A DNA stretch of 64,000 bases, taken from NCBI RefSeq assembly GCF_015595035.1, contig NZ_JADNRN010000003.1, positions 62,001-126,000 on the forward strand. The letters run 5' to 3'. Below the pieces are notes generated by a model that was not told the DNA's origin, made no database searches, and worked only from the letters and a program-made list of their open reading frames with translations. The position numbers and the translations under genes are program-made. This document shows, piece by piece, positions 44,122-54,400 of the stretch (position 1 is its first letter; each line of letters begins with the position of its first letter). This DNA is from Marinibium conchae (GTDB lineage Bacteria; Pseudomonadota; Gammaproteobacteria; Enterobacterales; Alteromonadaceae).

Positions 44122-45108
44122 TTACTTTGTGGTCAACTTCACTCTGCCATTGACGGTCGACACATCAACCGATGCAGTTGGATTTTGCGTGCTAAACTCA
44201 AGCCAGCGTCTGGGGCCATACTTTGCTTTTTGTTGTTTGTCATCGCTGATTGTATTCTTAATTGAACCTCCTGCGTGGGCCTCGATATCAAATCTAGCAC
44301 CTACTCCTTTTTGGAAGCTCAAGTCGATACTGCCGCCTACTGACGTCACATCAACGCTAGCATCTTTTGCCAGTATCATTTCAACATCGACAGAGCCATT
44401 AACCGTATTTAGTTCAACTTCATCTACCTCTTGCAATACTAATTCAATACTGCCGTTGACTGTTTCAGCACTCACTTCACTGCTATTGCTCTCAATAGAA
44501 ATATCGCCATTAACAGTGCTCAGTGCCAATTCATCACTTTTTGGCTGCTTCGATAGCTGAGTTGCATTAATGTCGCCATTCACCGTTTCAATTGCCAAGT
44601 CACCATCTAGGTTATTGGCTTTAATATCACCATTGACCGACTCCAAACGAATTTTTTGAAAAAGGTCCTTTACATCTATATCGCCATTTACCACTTCGAT
44701 ATCCGTACCGCCAAGAATGTTGCTCATCGCAATTTCGGCGTTTACCGAGGTGTAACTAACACGACTTCCCCGTGGAACAAAAATTGTGAGAGTATCGCCA
44801 TCGTCCTTCCCCCAATTCCCCCAAGAATTTTTCTTCTTTGTCTCAACAATTATTTGTATAGACGAGCCGTTACGTTCAAATCTAAAGTCTTCAGTATTGT
44901 CACCAAGTTCGCCCTTAACTGAAACTTGCTCTTTATCCCAGCCCGTAATTACGGCCGTCCCATTTACATGCTCAATTTCTACGCTGCCTTTTGGGTCAGC
45001 AGACATCTGCTCATCAACGCTTTGTTTAGCAAGCAATGCTGTGCTTGATACGCTCAGCACAATGCCAACAAAGGCAACTTTTATAGTGTTAACGATTACA
45101 TTTTTCAT
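44122..45108 (-). CDS. DUF4097 beta-helix-like secreted protein
   Basis: A 328-residue periplasmic protein with a signal peptide (about 1-27, ending LLAK) and repeated strands of the form E-x-VNG-(D/S)-I-x-(V/A/L). I count seven or eight copies (EVVNGDIDV, ESVNGDIKA, ETVNGDINA, STVNGDISI, ETVNGSIEL, NTVNGSVDV, and others), about 20-25 residues apart, which predicts a right-handed beta-helix of the DUF4097/DUF2807 group. It lies 51 bp downstream of a membrane regulator and ECF sigma factor, probably as an output gene of that operon. GAGGAT precedes the ATG. Confidence 0.82.
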   Translation of the reverse strand: MKNVIVNTIKVAFVGIVLSVSSTALLAKQSVDEQMSADPKGSVEIEHVNGTAVITGWDKEQVSVKGELGDNTEDFRFERNGSSIQIIVETKKKNSWGNWGKDDGDTLTIFVPRGSRVSYTSVNAEIAMSNILGGTDIEVVNGDIDVKDLFQKIRLESVNGDIKANNLDGDLAIETVNGDINATQLSKQPKSDELALSTVNGDISIESNSSEVSAETVNGSIELVLQEVDEVELNTVNGSVDVEMILAKDASVDVTSVGGSIDLSFQKGVGARFDIEAHAGGSIKNTISDDKQQKAKYGPRRWLEFSTQNPTASVDVSTVNGRVKLTTK

Positions 45109-45159
45109 ATTTATATCCTCAGTCTATTCTGTTTTAGGAATTCAAAATCAGTGCTATTG

Positions 45160-45729
45160 CTATATTTGATTCCAAGCTGGCTGATGCACACGTTCAATCA
45201 ACTGCATTTGTTGTTCATAAACATGCTTCAGCATTTTTAGTAGGGCGGTATTATTTGGGTCTTCTTGCAAAGCCTTTTTAATTGCTAATGCCGCTTGGTC
45301 TAACTCATCTAATTGTTGTTGCCAGTTTGTGGTGGACGCAGGGCTATCTTTAAAGCTCACCAGCAATGACTGCTTTTGCATTTGATGTTGTTCAGATAGG
45401 GCTGCGACCAATGACTCCCCCTGCATCGACTTTCCGCTCTCAAAAGCTATCCAAGTTGTACACACAACAATAAATAGGCTAGCTGCAATCGCAAAGCTAG
45501 GTTTGCGAATAAAGTTTGGTGTTGATCTCGTTAGCCCTATGCTTTCTTTATGCTGTTGGGCTTTATCTTCCTGAACAACCGCCTGCACTATAGCTTGCTC
45601 GATACCCGTCCATAGGTCGCGCTCTGGCATTCGATTTCGAGCATGTTTGTGTTGATTGCCCTGAACGTTGTCGATACTCAACTCTTTAATCATGTCATTG
45701 AGTTTCTTCGGGTTTTGATCACTGCTCAC
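45160..45729 (-). CDS. Single-pass membrane protein, probable anti-sigma factor
   Basis: A protein of about 189 residues: ~75 cytoplasmic residues, one transmembrane helix (about 79-97) and a ~90-residue periplasmic helical region. It overlaps the ECF sigma gene by 11 bp. The first plausible start is GTG at 45729 (GGAG seven bases upstream), though TTG at 45732 is possible. No zinc-binding HxxxCxxC motif is seen, so it is not a ZAS-type factor; the role is inferred from topology and coupling. Confidence 0.68.
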   Translation of the reverse strand: MSSDQNPKKLNDMIKELSIDNVQGNQHKHARNRMPERDLWTGIEQAIVQAVVQEDKAQQHKESIGLTRSTPNFIRKPSFAIAASLFIVVCTTWIAFESGKSMQGESLVAALSEQHQMQKQSLLVSFKDSPASTTNWQQQLDELDQAALAIKKALQEDPNNTALLKMLKHVYEQQMQLIERVHQPAWNQI

Positions 45730-46294
45730 CAATCCACTCCTGTATCAATTTTTTTGCTCTATGAAATTGTGCTTTGCTACTACCAACAGCCATACCCAAG
45801 GTACTGGCAATTTCCTCATGCCGATAACCTTCTATTGCATGAAGTACAAACACCCATCGCGCCCTCTCAGGCAATCTGTAAATATATTTTTCTAAGTCGG
45901 TCTCGGCTATTGAGGCATCCGCACTAAATTGATCCGCGTCACTGCTGTCGATATTCATCATTTTTTGCCACCATCCGCGTTGTTTTCGAATATACGAAAT
46001 AGTGACATTGGTGGTGACACTGTGCAGCCAAGTACTGAATTTACTGTTTCCGTCAAAATTAGAAATCTTACGCCAAAGCTGAATAAATACCTCTTGGGCC
46101 GCATCTTCAGCCATGGCCTTATCAGCACACAAGCGTAGACAGAGGCCATAAACCATAGGCAAATGCATATTATATATTTGCTTAAACGCGGCTTTATCCT
46201 GCTTTTTGGCAGCCGCAATAAGACGTAACTCATGAGCAGCTAGCTCATCAGCTTCGGTTTTACTTCCTTTTACGAGACTTAATTCAGCTGGCAT
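45719..46294 (-). CDS. ECF-type RNA polymerase sigma factor
   Basis: A 191-residue sigma factor with region 2 (FKQIYNMHLPMVYGLCLRL, AEDAAQEVFIQLWRKISNF, FSTWLHSVTTNVTISYIRKQ) and region 4 (LPERARWVFVLHAIEGYRHEEIASTLGM, a helix-turn-helix). The linker contains a Ser/Asp-rich stretch. It heads an operon with a membrane protein and a DUF4097 protein, and is divergent from the MOSC gene. Such operons usually respond to envelope stress, which is inference. Confidence 0.92.
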   Translation of the reverse strand: MPAELSLVKGSKTEADELAAHELRLIAAAKKQDKAAFKQIYNMHLPMVYGLCLRLCADKAMAEDAAQEVFIQLWRKISNFDGNSKFSTWLHSVTTNVTISYIRKQRGWWQKMMNIDSSDADQFSADASIAETDLEKYIYRLPERARWVFVLHAIEGYRHEEIASTLGMAVGSSKAQFHRAKKLIQEWIGEQ

Positions 46295-46461
46295 GTCATC
46301 CGTCTATGTTTGTTATTCAATACTTAAGTCGCAGTGCGATATGGAAAGGTTTACACGCTAGCAGAAAATTCACCAAAAATATCAGCAGATCGTTTTCGAG
46401 TTCGGAATTTAGCCAAGACTGTGCCATACTTTTGCCATTAGGAATCCAAAACAAGGCTCCC

Positions 46462-47085
46462 ATGTTCATTGAATCTCTTTTCGCTGGCAAACCTCAGCCC
46501 TTTGGGCCACGAAAATCTCCCAGCAGCATAATAAAAAGTCCGCATTCTATGCTTACCATCGTTGAAGATGGTGCTATAGAGGATGAGCAAGGAAATAAAA
46601 AGTTGCATGGCGGCCCCGAAATGGCCTTGCACCAATACTCCCAGCAAGACTACCTTGCTCTTCAGCATGCCTTCCCTGAAATACGTGAACAGCTAGTTCC
46701 CGGTAGTATCGGCGAGAACATTTCTGCTCCCGAGATGAACAACGACAATGTCTTTATTGGTGATACCTATGAAATTGGCGATGTGGTCTTGCAAGTAAAC
46801 TCCCCACGCTCTCCTTGCGTGAAAATAAATCAACGCTTTGGTGTGAAGAACATCGACACTTACATTGGCAAGCATGGCTTAACGGGCTGGTATTTTAGAG
46901 TTATTGAAAGCGGCACGATAAAAGTGAATGATCCAATTAAGTTGGTACATCGCTTAAAAAGCAGCAAATCCGTAAAAGAAATTGTTCGCTTAGTACGCGA
47001 CAAGGACGCTTGCCCAACAGAACGTTTAATAGCATCTAACATTCCAGCATTGGCCGATGAGTGGGTGAGAAAATTAAGGAAATAG
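46462..47085 (+). CDS. MOSC-domain protein (YiiM family)
   Basis: A protein of about 207 residues with LHGGPEMALHQYSQQDY, GSIGENIS, and the MOSC signature with conserved Cys in VNSPRSPCVKINQRFG, followed by GLTGWYFRVIESG. YiiM-type MOSC proteins reduce N-hydroxylated bases using molybdenum cofactor. The frame extends upstream to 46306 but those residues do not resemble the family; ATG 46462 has AAGG five bases upstream and matches the usual start. Confidence 0.87.
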   Translation: MFIESLFAGKPQPFGPRKSPSSIIKSPHSMLTIVEDGAIEDEQGNKKLHGGPEMALHQYSQQDYLALQHAFPEIREQLVPGSIGENISAPEMNNDNVFIGDTYEIGDVVLQVNSPRSPCVKINQRFGVKNIDTYIGKHGLTGWYFRVIESGTIKVNDPIKLVHRLKSSKSVKEIVRLVRDKDACPTERLIASNIPALADEWVRKLRK

Positions 47086-47124
47086 TGGCGATGTAGCTTT
47101 GAATGCCACGTTGCATTTGCGTGC

Positions 47125-47153
47125 TGCCTCGCCTTCGCAAGGAAGACGAGGCA
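47125..47153. other. Stable hairpin with GCAA tetraloop between convergent genes
   Basis: TGCCTCG-CCTTC - GCAA - GGAAG-A-CGAGGCA gives 12 base pairs with a one-base bulge and a GNRA-type loop. It lies between the convergent MOSC and thiolase stops. No T tract follows on either strand, so it is either a Rho-linked or protective 3' structure, or a repeat element. Confidence 0.6.
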
Positions 47154-47204
47154 TTACTGCGCATTAATACACATTCGAACTGCATATCTATATCATGCGT
47201 GGTC

Positions 47205-48389
47205 TTAGGCTATTTCGAACAAACCTGCCGCGCCCATACCGCCACCAACACACATAGTAACGACTACATATTTAACGCCACGACGTTTACCTTCAATCAA
47301 TGCGTGACCCACTGCGCGCGCGCCCGTCATACCATAGGGGTGTCCGATTGAAATAGCACCACCATTTACATTGTAAATATCTGGGTCGATACCAAGCTTG
47401 TCTCTGCAGTATAAGGCTTGGCAGGCAAAAGCTTCATTCAATTCCCACAAGCCAATATCGTTGATTGTTAGGCCGTTCGCTTTCAGAAGTTTAGGTATCG
47501 CATAGATAGGACCTATACCCATTTCTTCTGGCTCATTTCCCGCGACCATCATTCCGCGATAAATACCTAGAGGAGCTAAGCCGCGCTTTTCAGCTAGTTT
47601 TGCTTCCATCACAACACACGCCGAGGCGCCATCAGACAACTGACTGGCATTACCAGCAGTAATACAACCACCGTCAATCACTGGCTTCAACGCTTGCAAA
47701 CTCTCAAGTGTTGTCGATGGGCGGTTGCCTTCATCTTTTTCTAGCGTGACTTCTTTAAAAGAGATTTCTTTTGTTTCTTTGTCCATGATGCCCATGGTAG
47801 AGGTCATCGGCACAATTTCATCGTCAAATTTTCCAGCAGCTTGTGCTGCAGCGGTACGTTGTTGCGACATTAAGGCGTATTCATCTTGCGCCTCGCGCGA
47901 AATATTGAATTTCTTCGCTACATTTTCGGCAGTGTATAGCATTGGCATGTAGGCATGCTCAGCCTGCTTTGTCACGTTCGGGTCGATAGACTTGCTCACC
48001 CACTCAAAATACTTTGCTTGGATCTCTGATATATTTTCCTGCCCGCCAGCCACGACCACATCCATCCCATCAACCATCACTTGCTTCGCGGCTGTAGCAA
48101 TAGCCATTAAACCTGATGAACATTGACGGTCAATAGTTTGACCTGAAGCAGAATAAGGCAAACCAGCCGCTAAGCCAGCTAGACGGGCGATATTTGACCC
48201 TGCGCTACCTGCATTCAACACTGAGCCAATGATAACATCATCGATTTCAGCCCCTTCAACGCCTGAGCGCTCGACAGCGTGTTTGATAGCATGCGCAGTC
48301 ATGGTAGGAGATTTTATATTATTAAAAGCGCCACGGTAAGCGCGACCTATTGGTGTACGTGCAGTTGATACAATAACAGCTTCTTTCAT
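47205..48389 (-). CDS. Acetyl-CoA C-acyltransferase (thiolase)
   Basis: Thiolase of 394 residues, acting in fatty-acid beta-oxidation or acetoacetyl-CoA formation. The nucleophile Cys is in [11 protein letters not shown], the catalytic His in [16 protein letters not shown] and the second Cys in [22 protein letters not shown] is also present. No FadB-like partner lies next to it, so it is not the fadBA thiolase by context. Monocistronic, facing away from the flotillin operon. Confidence 0.93.
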   Translation of the reverse strand: MKEAVIVSTARTPIGRAYRGAFNNIKSPTMTAHAIKHAVERSGVEGAEIDDVIIGSVLNAGSAGSNIARLAGLAAGLPYSASGQTIDRQCSSGLMAIATAAKQVMVDGMDVVVAGGQENISEIQAKYFEWVSKSIDPNVTKQAEHAYMPMLYTAENVAKKFNISREAQDEYALMSQQRTAAAQAAGKFDDEIVPMTSTMGIMDKETKEISFKEVTLEKDEGNRPSTTLESLQALKPVIDGGCITAGNASQLSDGASACVVMEAKLAEKRGLAPLGIYRGMMVAGNEPEEMGIGPIYAIPKLLKANGLTINDIGLWELNEAFACQALYCRDKLGIDPDIYNVNGGAISIGHPYGMTGARAVGHALIEGKRRGVKYVVVTMCVGGGMGAAGLFEIA

Positions 48390-48718
48390 TTTCCTTCCTA
48401 ATTAGGGGTCTGAGCATTTAGTCTGCGTTGAAAGCCATGGGATAGCAAGTTAAGCGCCATTTTGCTTTTTTATGTGACCTAATTGCCTTCATTTATAGTC
48501 CATATACCCTGTACTTTAGCTATGTGCAGGCTCACATTTTATTGACAGTTGGCAACGAAAAGGGTAGTTTCGTGTATTAGCTACTACAGTCATGTTTGCA
48601 CCTTGATATTCGCTAAGAAGCAAACAGGCAGCAAGGTTAAGCGCCAGCTCGCATTATTTAAAGGTGTTCAAAGCAGCTAGCCTTTTACCAGTGTCACAAT
48701 TGAATACAAGGAAGTGAT
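48390..48718. other. 329-bp intergenic region between thiolase and flotillin operon
   Basis: Divergent promoter region. It holds a direct repeat, AGCAAGTTAAGCGCCA (48444-48459) and AGCAAGGTTAAGCGCCA (48630-48646), and a TTGACA at 48542-48547 with only a poor -10 at 17 bp. AAGGAAG precedes the first flotillin-operon ATG. I see no gene or recognisable riboswitch. Confidence 0.45.
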
Positions 48719-49357
48719 ATGGACCAATTCCTCGACACGATATTTAGTTTCCCAGTTATATTCTTTACCGTACCTCTTATGGTGATGATCATATTTTGGG
48801 CTTTTGCATTACTTGGCATGTTAGACATTGAAATTCTCGACGGTAGTGGAGAAACTGATAATGCCGATGCCGGCAGTGGCTCTTTCTTGGAGAACTTAGG
48901 GCTCGACGGCGTGCCACTAACGGTAGCGATAACCCTAGTTGAAATATATGGCTTTGCTTTCGTGTATGTTGCCAGAAAGTATATCAGTCCGCTTTTTGAT
49001 GGTATTTTAACAGCCACCGCTTCGGGTTTTGTTATCGCTGTGCTTTCGCTAATTATCGCCATTCCTTTTGCTGCCTACACAAGTAAACCATTACGAAGAA
49101 TTTTTGAAGTTCAAGAAGCTGTGTCTAAGTCCGAACTCATTGGCACCTACTGTATCGTTACAACACAAACAGTCACCGAGAGTTTCGGCCAAGCAAGAGC
49201 TGAAGATGGCATGATTTACAGTGTAAGAACAGCACCAGGTTTTCAAATAGCGGGAGGCTCCAAAGTAGCCCTCATCGACTTTAACGAGACCAACGATACC
49301 TATACCGTCGTGACAGAGGCCGAGTTAATGGCAATGTCATCTAATCAAAATTTATAA
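48719..49357 (+). CDS. NfeD/YqiJ-like membrane protein with OB-fold C-terminus
   Basis: A 212-residue inner-membrane protein: hydrophobic helices at about 9-33, 66-85 and 93-122, then a C-terminal soluble domain of about 80 residues (from EAVSKSELIGTYCIVTT) with the five-strand pattern of an NfeD OB fold. The layout matches E. coli YqiJ, the partner of the flotillin YqiK, and a flotillin gene follows 72 bp downstream. It probably partners the flotillin in the membrane. AAGGAAG precedes the ATG. Confidence 0.82.
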   Translation: MDQFLDTIFSFPVIFFTVPLMVMIIFWAFALLGMLDIEILDGSGETDNADAGSGSFLENLGLDGVPLTVAITLVEIYGFAFVYVARKYISPLFDGILTATASGFVIAVLSLIIAIPFAAYTSKPLRRIFEVQEAVSKSELIGTYCIVTTQTVTESFGQARAEDGMIYSVRTAPGFQIAGGSKVALIDFNETNDTYTVVTEAELMAMSSNQNL

Positions 49358-49429
49358 AACAATGTAGTACTTTTATCTCCACAATACGTGTTTTCAATTT
49401 GTGGGGGTTGACGTTTAAGGAGTAAACGA

Positions 49430-51445
49430 ATGAATGAAGATTTAGTTTTTTGGGCATCTTTAGCAGCTGCTCTCGTCGTATTTATGATAGTGGTTGTTTT
49501 GCTCATGGGTAAGCTTTATCGCAAAGTAGAGCAAGGCCGAGCGATGATCATCAATAAAATGAGAACAACTACCGTCACTTTCGCGGGCGGAATTGTTGTT
49601 CCTGTATTCCATAAAGTGGAAGTGATGGATATCTCTTTAAAAACCATCGAAGTTGATCGAAGCGGTTCTGATGGCTTGATCTGTAAAGATAATATCCGAG
49701 CCGACATCAAAGTAGGGTTTTTCGTCAAGGTAAACAAAAACAGTGACGACGTGCTTAAAGTAGCTCAGGCGATCGGTTGTGAAAGAGCATCTAACATCGC
49801 TACCTTGGAAGATTTATTTAGCGCCAAATTCTCAGAAGCTTTGAAAACGGTGGGTAAATCACTTGAGTTTGAAGACCTCTATGCAAAACGTGACAATTTC
49901 CGTGACCTTATCATTGACAATATCGGTACCGATCTAAACGGCTATGTGCTTGAAGATGTTGCGATTGACTACTTAGAACAAACGCCTATCGAAAAGCTTG
50001 ATCCAAACAATATCTTGGATTCACAAGGTATTCGTAAGATTACACAGTTAACTGCAGAACAGCATATTCAAACGAACATCTTCCAGCGCGATGAAGAAAT
50101 GAAAATCAAGCGCAAAGATGTTGAAACGCGCGAAGCGATTCTTGAGCTTGAACGCCAAGAAGCCGATGCTGAAGCCAAACAGGAACGCGAAGTTGCCACC
50201 GTGCGCTCGAGAGAAAAGGCAGAAATGGAACGTGTTCAACATGAAGAACACTTAAAGGCCGAACAAGCACGTGTGCAATCTACCCAAGAAATTGAAGTTC
50301 AAGAACAAAACAAACAGCGCGAAGTGGAAGTAGCAGAGAATAATCGCCTCCGCGCCGTTGCTATTGAAGAAGAGCGTGTACTCAGAGCGCGTGAACTTGA
50401 ACAAATCGACCGTGAAAAAGAAGCTTCATTGCAACGTATTGCAAACGAAAAGCTGGTTGAACATGAGAAGCGTGAAATCGCCGAAGTTATCCGTTCACGA
50501 GTGGAAGTTGATAAGACGGTTGCCGAACGTGAAGAAGAGATCAATGAATTGCGTGTCGTTGCTGAAGCCGATAGGAATAAAAAGGCTAAGGTAATTGCAG
50601 CTGAAGCTGAAGCTGAAGAAGCACTAGTAAAAGATATTAAAGCGGCGGAAGCCGCAGAAAAAGCGGCTGAATACCTAGCGAAAGAGAAATCGATTACTGC
50701 TGCCGCTGATTTAGAAGTAGCTGAAAAACTAGCCTTATCACAACGCAAAGAGGCTGAAGGTCAAGAAGCACTGAGTGCCGCTGACGGGCTAGCCGAAGCT
50801 AAAGTCATGGAAGCTCAAGCAGTTGCTAAAGAGCAAGAGGGTATGGCTGACGTTCGCGTGAAAGAGGCAATGGCGGATGCAATCGAGAAGAGCGGCGTTG
50901 CGGAAGCTGAAGTTATGGCGAAAAAAGCCGCGGCTGAAGCTGAAGGCATGACTCAGAAGTTTGCTGCAATGGCGACCATGTCACCAGAACAAAAAGCGCA
51001 CGAAGAATTTAGAATGCGTCTTGATAAGCAACATGAACAAGTGATCAAGTCGATTGAAACCAATGTTGATATTGCCAAAGAGCAAGCTGTGGTATTGGGT
51101 GAAGCGCTTAAACAAGCGAACATCGACATTGTGGGCGGTGATACGGCCTACTTTGATAGCTTCGTTAAGTCTCTATCAGTGGGTAAAGCCATAGATGGCA
51201 CCATTAGCAAGTCTGAAACACTTGGCACTGCTTTTGAGGATCACTTCAATGGTGATGCTAGCTTTGTTGAAGATGCGAAGGAATTGGTCGCTGGTTTCGG
51301 TAATGCAAGCGGTAATGCAAAAGACGCAGCCGTCACCGCATTAGTCGCTAAATTTTTAAAGGAAGGCTCTGATAATCCACAGTTGATGTCGATGATCACT
51401 AATGCCTTAACAAAAAAAGTAGCTCCAGACGCCGATAAAAGCTAA
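49430..51445 (+). CDS. Flotillin (YqiK-like), SPFH-domain membrane scaffold
   Basis: A 671-residue protein: N-terminal membrane helix (about 5-27), SPFH domain (about 33-210, with AMIINKMRTTTVTFAGGIVV and IEVDRSGSDGLICKDN), then a long Ala/Glu-rich flotillin coiled coil (about 215-530) and a C-terminal oligomerisation region. These proteins form membrane microdomains on the cytoplasmic face. A strong TAAGGAG lies before the ATG. It sits between the NfeD-like gene and the giant ATPase, 18 bp from the latter, implying a joint complex. Confidence 0.93.
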   Translation: MNEDLVFWASLAAALVVFMIVVVLLMGKLYRKVEQGRAMIINKMRTTTVTFAGGIVVPVFHKVEVMDISLKTIEVDRSGSDGLICKDNIRADIKVGFFVKVNKNSDDVLKVAQAIGCERASNIATLEDLFSAKFSEALKTVGKSLEFEDLYAKRDNFRDLIIDNIGTDLNGYVLEDVAIDYLEQTPIEKLDPNNILDSQGIRKITQLTAEQHIQTNIFQRDEEMKIKRKDVETREAILELERQEADAEAKQEREVATVRSREKAEMERVQHEEHLKAEQARVQSTQEIEVQEQNKQREVEVAENNRLRAVAIEEERVLRARELEQIDREKEASLQRIANEKLVEHEKREIAEVIRSRVEVDKTVAEREEEINELRVVAEADRNKKAKVIAAEAEAEEALVKDIKAAEAAEKAAEYLAKEKSITAAADLEVAEKLALSQRKEAEGQEALSAADGLAEAKVMEAQAVAKEQEGMADVRVKEAMADAIEKSGVAEAEVMAKKAAAEAEGMTQKFAAMATMSPEQKAHEEFRMRLDKQHEQVIKSIETNVDIAKEQAVVLGEALKQANIDIVGGDTAYFDSFVKSLSVGKAIDGTISKSETLGTAFEDHFNGDASFVEDAKELVAGFGNASGNAKDAAVTALVAKFLKEGSDNPQLMSMITNALTKKVAPDADKS

Positions 51446-51463
51446 GGATAGCAGGCAAACATC

Positions 51464-54400
51464 ATGGCAACTGAACAAGAGCAACTAGATCAGGCTGTTA
51501 CTGATGGTGGGGCGTACGACGTTATTCGTGCGCGCCTACTTTCGCAAGCCAGCACGCTTAAAACCAAAGTTGATAAGCTCAACAATGCGCGAATTGAAGA
51601 GTTTGGGCAAGCCAAACTTGAAGTTGCAGGGCGCGTTCGTGTGCGCACAGAAAATAACTGTGTCGCGCGAGATATCGTTCCTGTTGGGCAAGATCTACTT
51701 TTCGGCTACAACGTCTTCATCGGCCTGAAAAAAGAAACACAAGTTAGCGATGTTTTTAGCTTGTTTCAATTGCAAGAAAAAGAAGGCAGCTACCAACTTA
51801 ATCAAAAAGATATTAAAGGCAGTTTCTTAGACGAACCTAATTTCGTTAAGGAATTTAACGAGCTTTATATTTACTACAAAGAAGCGCGTTTAATACAAAT
51901 AAAAGTACAAAACCAAACGCTTTTTGCAGTATTTCAAATTGGCCGTAAGTTAGAAGACATTCGGGTTTTTCAATGGCAAATTGAAAAAGATGGCAGTGCC
52001 CGCTACATTGATAATCGCGGTGAACGAGCCATTAAAAAAGCCGATTCACACGACTTTGAGTGGGAACTGGCTGGGCGCGATAGCCATGAATCGGGCAGCC
52101 ACCCGCACATTAATATTCTTGATGAAGTTTTTGTTGAAACCATTGGTGGTAAGCTCACTATCAAAGTAGAAAACAATACCGAAGATGGTCTCGGTATCTA
52201 CAACGAAGATGTCGACGATAGCACCCAAAGCCTCGCCGACGCTAGTGTTCACTATGCTAAAGTTGGCAGTCTTATTTTGTTAAAAATACTGCCCTATCGT
52301 GAAAAAGAACATCGCTATTTGGTTTATAACACGCGAAACCAGCAAGTAAATAGAATCGATGCCATTGGTAGTGCCTGTATTTCATTGCCCGAAGACCACG
52401 GCATTATTTTCCCAGGCGGCTATTATTTACAAAATGGCGACACTAAAAAGTTTCCTGATGAGATTGAAGGTCTTACATTCAAACGTAGCATGCGTTCGCC
52501 CAATGGCGAAGACGTACTCTTCATTTTTTATGAACCTGAGTCAGGTCTGGCTGGCCTGTATTCCTACAACCTCATTCGCAAAGAGTTGCAAAATCCCATT
52601 TACGCCCATGGTTTCAGTATATTTGACGATGGCAAAATGGTTATTTTCAGCTCTGAAGAAGAAGCGACGCGCGTGCACCCTATGCAGGTATGGGAAACCC
52701 CCTACTACAGTGATGAATTTGCAGCTAAACAGCCTAGCAAAGACAGTTTCTATAGCCGTATAGGCAACAAAGAATTAGTACGCGGCATAAGTGATGTGGT
52801 GTCAATTTATCGAAATATTAACAGCAACAATCCTAGCAGAAGCTCCTACGAAGACTTGATCAAAACGTCAAAATCGATGTTCGACTCATACTATTGGATG
52901 ACAGACGACGAAGTCGATGGCCTCGGCGACCTTATCAAAGAAATTAGCAACACCGCAGAACTTGTTATTGATGAGTTTGAAAAAGTTGAACAAATTCGCC
53001 AACAAGCGACAAATGCTTTGGCCGAAGCTGAAAAGAAACAGCAAGAGGTAATAGCAGGCATTCGCATTTCCTCATGGAAAACGCCGCAAGAATATGTCGA
53101 TTGTTTAATGAACTTGCGCAAGCAGCGCGGTTTCTTGGTCACTTTAAAAGACCAACGATACATCGACACCGAGCGCATTTCTGAGCTTGATGAAAAGGTC
53201 ACTGAAGCCTTTGATGAAGTGAGCACAGCTACGGTTTCTTTCTTGTCAGATGAAGCGGCGCTTAAGCCCTATACTGATGCTATAAGCACATTGGATAAAC
53301 GTATCGCTTCGGCTGATTTGGTGGTGGTGATAAATGAAGTAAACGAAGAGCTTGAGAGTTTGTCGCTTGGTTTAGATCTATTAACAGAAGTATTGAATGG
53401 TTTAAAGATTGATGATGCCACGAAGCGTACCAAAATACTTGATGATATTTCGGAAATATACAGCAAGTTAAATAAGGTGAAAGCTCAAGGGCGTAACCGT
53501 CGCAAGCAGCTTGGCTCCAGTGAGGCGACCGCTGAATTTGCTGCTCAATTCAGGTTATTTTCCCAAAGTATTAACAGTGCATTGGCAATGGCCGACACCC
53601 CAGACAAAGCGGAAGAACAACTCTCACGCTTATTAATTCAGTTAGAAGAGCTCGAGTCAAAGTTCAGCGAGTTTGACGAGTTTTTATCTGACATTATGGA
53701 AAAGCGAGAGGAATTACATAGCGCTTTTGAAAGTCGCAAGCAGAGTCTAATGGAAGAGCAGCAACGTAAAGCTCAGAACCTATTCTCGGCCGCACAACGA
53801 ATCCTAAAAGGCGTGAGTCGTCGTGCCGGTAATTTTGCCGATGCCACTGAATTAAACACGTATTTTGCCTCCGATCCTATGATCATGAAAATTGCCGAAT
53901 TAGCCCAGCAATTGCGTGATCTCAACGACCAGATAAAAGCAGATGACCTTGAAGCTCAACTCAAGGCAGTAAAAGAACAAGGTATTCGTTCACTGCGTGA
54001 CAAACAAGATATTTTCGAAGACGGCGGCAACGTGATCAAGCTTGGTAAGCACAAGTTTAGCGTAAATACTCAAAGCCTCGATTTGACTTTGCTACCGCGT
54101 GACGATGGTTTATATCGACACCTTGTGGGAACTGACTTTTACGAACGCATCGAAAATGAGGAGTTAAGTCGACTTAAGCCTTATTGGCAACAAAACCTAG
54201 TGTCGGAAAACGCTGAGGTAAGTCGGGCTGAGTTTTTGGTGTCTGTCATACTAAAGGACGCTGAAGAACAACGTAATGGTTTGTCTCTCGCTTCCTTGTA
54301 TGAGCAAAGTAATGATGCAAAAGCGCTGTCTGCTGTTATCAGAGAGTATATGACAGCACGCTATCAAGAAGGCTATGAAAAAGGCATTCACGATTCGGAT

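Noticed and set aside
48542-48570. TTGACA-based promoter for the flotillin operon
   Set aside because: The hexamer at 17 bp, TAGTTT, is a poor -10, and the start lies about 150 bp from the gene; kept only as a remark.
50299-50748. Antisense frame of 149 residues opposite the flotillin gene
   Set aside because: Ser/Ala/Arg-rich shadow of the Ala/Glu-rich coiled coil; no ribosome binding site or domain.
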